A stretch of 8,609 bases of DNA from Treponema sp. (GTDB taxonomy: Bacteria > Spirochaetota > Spirochaetia > Treponematales > Breznakiellaceae). Made by a program: the position numbers and the translations under genes. The DNA lies in assembly GCA_031254175.1 (NCBI GenBank), contig JAIRUY010000096.1:1-8609 (forward strand), given 5' to 3'. The notes under the pieces are model-generated. The model was not told the DNA's origin. It did not search any database and saw only the letters and a list, made by a program, of their open reading frames with translations. How positions within the stretch are numbered: the stretch's first letter is position 1; the number at the start of each line of letters is the position of its first letter. Shown piece by piece: positions 6,468 to 8,609 of this stretch.

Positions 6468-7061
6468 ATGAAATATGATGTAATTTTAGCCGGAGTCGGA
6501 GGCCAGGGTGTCCTGTCAGTTGCTTCCATTATTGCCCATGCGGCTTTAAGCGAAGGGCTTGAAGTACGCCAGAGCGAAGTTCACGGAATGGCGCAAAGAG
6601 GCGGAGCCGTAATTTCCCATTTGCGTATATCGGATAAAAAGATTCCGGGGGATCTTGTTCCCAAAGGCTCGGCGGATCTTATTTTAGCCATGGAGCCTCT
6701 TGAAAGCCTTCGTTATGTGCCGTACCTGAAAACTTCCGGCACATTTGTTTCTTCCGCCGATCCTTTTGTCAATATTCCAAATTATCCGGCGATGGAAGAA
6801 ATTATTTCCTCAATTAAAAAACTTCCCAAAAGCCGGCTTGTCGAAGCCGGAACTTTGGCAAAAGAAGCGGGACTTGCGAAAGCTGTAAATATTGTTATGG
6901 TTGGAGCCGCTTCAAACTTTCTTCCGGTAAAAACACAAAGCCTTGAAAAAACCATTGCCGATATTTTTTCAAAAAAAGATACGGCAACTGTTCAGGCAAA
7001 CGCGAAGGCTTATAAACTCGGACAGCAGGCAGTTGGGCAGCAGGCAGCCGGGAAAAAATAA
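6468..7061 (+). CDS. iorB: Indolepyruvate ferredoxin oxidoreductase, beta subunit (IorB)
   Basis: IorB is the small subunit of the thiamine-diphosphate enzyme that oxidatively decarboxylates indolepyruvate and other aryl-pyruvates to aryl-acetyl-CoA, reducing ferredoxin. It corresponds to the gamma domain of the 2-oxoacid:acceptor oxidoreductase family. The protein is 197 residues, usual for IorB. Visible hallmarks are GVGGQGV (9-15) near the N-terminus and HGMAQRGG (39-46), then PKGSADLILAMEPLESLR (65-82), where the subunit family has its conserved EPLE segment. AGAGGA at 6458-6463 supports the start. The large subunit IorA, which carries thiamine diphosphate and iron-sulfur clusters, is not adjacent: lon is upstream and paaK downstream. 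A stand-alone gamma subunit of another 2-oxoacid oxidoreductase is the main alternative. The C-terminus ends in a near-duplicated GQQAVGQQAAGKK. Confidence 0.88.
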   Translation: MKYDVILAGVGGQGVLSVASIIAHAALSEGLEVRQSEVHGMAQRGGAVISHLRISDKKIPGDLVPKGSADLILAMEPLESLRYVPYLKTSGTFVSSADPFVNIPNYPAMEEIISSIKKLPKSRLVEAGTLAKEAGLAKAVNIVMVGAASNFLPVKTQSLEKTIADIFSKKDTATVQANAKAYKLGQQAVGQQAAGKK

Positions 7062-7063
7062 AA

Positions 7064-8377
7064 ATGAATTTTCAGTACTGGCAGCCGGAAATAGAAAAAA
7101 TGCCAAGAGCGGAGCTTAAGGCTTTGCAGCTTGAAAAATTAAAAAAAGAAGTTGCCATTGCCCTGCGGACGACTTTTTATAAAGAGCGGCTGTCAAAAAA
7201 AGGTATTAAAAGTGAAGATGATATAAAATCACTGGATGACATAAAAAAGATTCCCTTTACCGCAAAAAACGATTTAAGAGACGGTTTTCCTTACGGTTTT
7301 TTAAGTATTCCAAAAGAGGATGTTGTGCGCCTTCATTCCTCCAGCGGAACTACGGGAGTCCCTACAACAATTTATTTCAGCCGTGACGATATTAAACGAT
7401 GGGCAAATTACATGGCCCGCTGTATTTACGGAACCGGCTGCACAAAAAACGACGTTTTTCAGAATATGATAACCTACGGTCTTTTTACAGGCGGCCTAGG
7501 GCTTCATCAGGGCGGCGAAGAAGTTGGCATGATGGTTATCCCGGCGGGCGCCGGAAATACCGCCCGTCAATTCAAAATGATGCAGGATTACGGAACTACC
7601 GTGGTACATGCAACGCCGAGTTTTCTTCTTCACCTTGAAACCAAAATGAAAGAAGCGGGCGTGGAGAGAGACAGCCTTTTTATCAAACGCGCTTTTGCCG
7701 GAGCTGAACCGTATTCGGAAGATACACGCCGCCGCATCGAAGCGTTATTAAAAATTGACGTGTACAATTCCTACGGTCTTTCCGAGATGAACGGCCCCGG
7801 TGTTGCTTTTGAATGTCAGTGCAAGGAAGGGATGCATATCTGGGAAGACGGTTATTTCCCTGAAATTGTAAATCCGCAAACTCTTGAACCTGTAAAAGAA
7901 GGAGAAACCGGAGAGTTAATTCTTACCATTCTCTGCCGTGAAGCAACACCGATACTGCGTTACCGGACTCGTGACCTCACTTCTTTTTACACTGAAGCCT
8001 GTCCCTGCGGCAGAACCCACCGCCGGCTGAGGCGCATTACGGGACGAAGCGACGACATGCTCATAATCAACGGTGTAAATGTTTTCCCGAGCCAGATTGA
8101 AGAAGTGATCATGGGCATGAAGGAAGTCGGCAACAATTACCTTATCGTTGTAGAAAAAGACGGCGCGCTTGACAGAATGACGGTAAAAACCGAAGTAAGC
8201 AGTGAAATATTTTTTGATGATGCCCGTCTTTTAAATGCTTTGAAAGAAAAAATCATGGAAACTCTTAAGGTTTCAATTTCCATCAGTCCCAAAGTAGAAC
8301 TTCATGAAAGCGGAAGTATGCCTGTTTCCGAAGGTAAGGCGGTAAGGGTTAAGGACACAAGGCCTAAAGATTTTTAA
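7064..8377 (+). CDS. paaK: Phenylacetate-CoA ligase family protein (PaaK-type aryl-acetate CoA ligase)
   Basis: PaaK enzymes activate phenylacetate or related aryl-acetates with ATP and CoA through an acyl-adenylate. The protein is 437 residues, the normal length. The adenylate-forming signature HSSSGTTGVPT is at 91-101, YGLSEMNGPG at 237-246 and ITGRSDDMLIINGVNVFPSQIEEV from 326, the hinge into the C-terminal domain. Lys425 in SEGKAVRV is the likely catalytic lysine. Cys251, Cys253, Cys313 and Cys315 (ECQC and CPCGR) could contribute to a structural zinc site, as I recall for some gut-bacterial homologues. The ATG lies two bases after the iorB stop with only a weak ribosome site, so translation is probably coupled. 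Pairing with iorB suggests a role in aromatic amino-acid fermentation, not the aerobic phenylacetate pathway, whose other genes are absent here. Exact substrate (phenyl-, hydroxyphenyl- or indole-acetate) cannot be read from sequence. Confidence 0.92.
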   Translation: MNFQYWQPEIEKMPRAELKALQLEKLKKEVAIALRTTFYKERLSKKGIKSEDDIKSLDDIKKIPFTAKNDLRDGFPYGFLSIPKEDVVRLHSSSGTTGVPTTIYFSRDDIKRWANYMARCIYGTGCTKNDVFQNMITYGLFTGGLGLHQGGEEVGMMVIPAGAGNTARQFKMMQDYGTTVVHATPSFLLHLETKMKEAGVERDSLFIKRAFAGAEPYSEDTRRRIEALLKIDVYNSYGLSEMNGPGVAFECQCKEGMHIWEDGYFPEIVNPQTLEPVKEGETGELILTILCREATPILRYRTRDLTSFYTEACPCGRTHRRLRRITGRSDDMLIINGVNVFPSQIEEVIMGMKEVGNNYLIVVEKDGALDRMTVKTEVSSEIFFDDARLLNALKEKIMETLKVSISISPKVELHESGSMPVSEGKAVRVKDTRPKDF

Positions 8378-8386
8378 AATTCACGC

Positions 8387-8415
8387 TTGACAATACAGCT
8401 AAACACTTGTATAGT
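8387..8415 (+). promoter_or_regulatory. Strong sigma-70-type promoter for the gene at 8427
   Basis: A perfect -35 box TTGACA (8387-8392) and a five-of-six -10 box TATAGT (8410-8415) are separated by an optimal 17 bases. It is the best promoter in the window. Transcription should begin around 8421-8423, only four to six bases before the ATG at 8427. No Shine-Dalgarno sequence precedes that ATG, so the message would be nearly leaderless. Confidence 0.8.
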
Positions 8416-8423
8416 TGTATTGT
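8390..8423. promoter_or_regulatory. Dyad spanning the promoter, candidate operator
   Basis: ACAATACA (8390-8397) and TGTATTGT (8416-8423) are perfect inverted repeats. Continuing inward, 11 of 12 positions pair (CTA at 8399-8401 with TAG at 8412-8414). The arms cover the end of the -35 box, and the bases from the -10 box to the expected start point, where a bound repressor would block RNA polymerase. TTGTAT also repeats directly at 8408-8413 and 8415-8420. The regulator is not identifiable. Confidence 0.5.
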
Positions 8424-8426
8424 AAC

Positions 8427-8509
8427 ATGGAATATACAGACCTTAACGAAAAAATAACAATTCTCTGTGGAGCCGCCAAATACGACGCGTCCTGCGCAAC
8501 TTCGGGAAG
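8427..8509 (+). CDS. N-terminus of a putative DNA modification/repair radical SAM protein (truncated by the junction)
   Basis: The first residues, MEYTDLNEKITILCGAAKYD followed by ASCATSG, resemble the start of the bacterial family annotated as putative DNA modification/repair radical SAM protein, whose members begin with a helix followed by AAKYD-x-SC-x-SSG. This recognition is from memory of the family and covers only about 28 residues, before the radical SAM CxxxCxxC motif. The frame stays open to the window end, but after about 8509 the residues (RCRQQRPHLRR) no longer resemble the family and the DNA becomes GC-rich, because another sequence has been joined on. The promoter immediately upstream supports the ATG at 8427. 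In this family a uracil-DNA-glycosylase-like partner gene is often next; it cannot be seen here. Confidence 0.6.
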
Positions 8510-8609
8510 ATGCCGCCAGCAGCGTCCGCATTTGCGGCGATCGGTGGGCCGGACCATGACGCCGTCATCGCCCGCTTCGACTGACGCGACGATGAACAGC
8601 TCGGTGAGC
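8498..8609 (-). CDS. ileS: Isoleucyl-tRNA synthetase, C-terminal fragment (foreign high-GC sequence)
   Basis: On the minus strand, frame starting at base 8608, the translation begins LTELFIVASVE and continues to RRKCGRCWRHLPEV. This is the end of bacterial isoleucyl-tRNA synthetase: the LxxLFIVS strand followed by the first Cys-x2-Cys-Trp pair of the C-terminal zinc finger. The pattern CGRCWRHLPEV is what I would expect from alphaproteobacteria, possibly sphingomonads. The second cysteine pair, normally some 20 residues on, is missing because the sequence runs into the spirochaete DNA. Bases 8510-8609 are about 67% GC, far above the rest of the window. The gene is cut by the window edge at its N-terminal side, and the left limit is uncertain by about ten bases. 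Confidence 0.8.
8499..8513. other. Chimeric junction between two unrelated genomes
   Basis: Left of this point the + strand encodes the start of a radical SAM-type protein in moderate-GC DNA. Right of it the minus strand encodes isoleucyl-tRNA synthetase in high-GC DNA. Both readings remain plausible across ACTTCGGGA (8499-8507): TSG on the plus strand and PEV on the minus strand. The join may therefore have formed at a short shared sequence. An assembly or library chimera is the simplest explanation. Confidence 0.75.

Noticed and set aside
6014..6529. 171-codon open frame on the minus strand opposite the end of lon
   Set aside because: It lies entirely against the conserved protease domain of Lon and the start of iorB, shows no recognisable domain, and its composition mirrors the codon pattern of the sense genes.
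8378..8426. Terminator between paaK and the next gene
   Set aside because: No GC-rich hairpin with a T-run is present. The inverted repeat here is AT-rich and coincides with promoter boxes, so an operator is a better reading.
8510..8609. Horizontal transfer or a C-terminal extension of the radical SAM-type protein
   Set aside because: The plus-strand translation there (RCRQQRPHLRR onward) is low-quality sequence, whereas the minus strand clearly reads as IleRS. A housekeeping gene broken exactly where another gene breaks points to an artefact.

Overview
The window reads as a piece of a spirochaete chromosome, most likely a Treponema or a close relative, with about 100 bases of unrelated high-GC DNA fused to its right end. 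The spirochaete call is inference: it rests on remembered similarity of the trigger factor, ClpP/ClpX and Lon proteins to treponemal ones and on moderate GC content. No database search was possible. All complete genes are on the + strand.

Layout. Bases 1-372 hold no convincing gene. They contain a cluster of inverted and direct repeats that looks like an interspersed intergenic repeat. Next comes a protein quality-control block: tig (trigger factor, GTG start at 373), clpP (1796-2398), clpX (2382-3692, overlapping clpP by 17 bases) and, after a 116-base gap with a perfect 9-base dyad, lon (3809-6409). A candidate promoter follows, then a two-gene unit: iorB (small subunit of indolepyruvate ferredoxin oxidoreductase, 6468-7061) and a PaaK-type aryl-acetate CoA ligase (7064-8377), two bases apart. 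At 8387-8415 there is a very good sigma-70-type promoter. It drives a gene starting at 8427 whose first ~28 codons resemble the putative DNA modification/repair radical SAM family.

That last gene breaks off at about 8499-8513. From there to the end the DNA is about two-thirds GC, and its minus strand encodes the C-terminal zinc-finger region of an isoleucyl-tRNA synthetase of alphaproteobacterial type. This is best explained as a chimeric join made during library preparation or assembly, not as biology.

How the genes work together. Trigger factor receives nascent chains at the ribosome. ClpXP and Lon are the two main ATP-dependent cytosolic proteases that remove damaged or regulatory proteins. 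The tig-clpP-clpX-lon order is also known from proteobacteria such as E. coli. IorB and PaaK suggest fermentative degradation of aromatic amino acids: aryl-pyruvates are oxidised to aryl-acetyl-CoA by IorAB, and a CoA ligase acts on the corresponding aryl-acetate. The large subunit gene iorA is not next to iorB here.

I found no CRISPR array, tRNA, rRNA, complete mobile element or convincing new multi-gene system. The points most worth a second look are the chimeric end, the nearly leaderless promoter with an overlapping dyad at 8387-8426, the dyad before lon, the ~50-residue acidic/proline-rich insert in Lon just before its Walker A motif, and the repeat cluster at 89-235.
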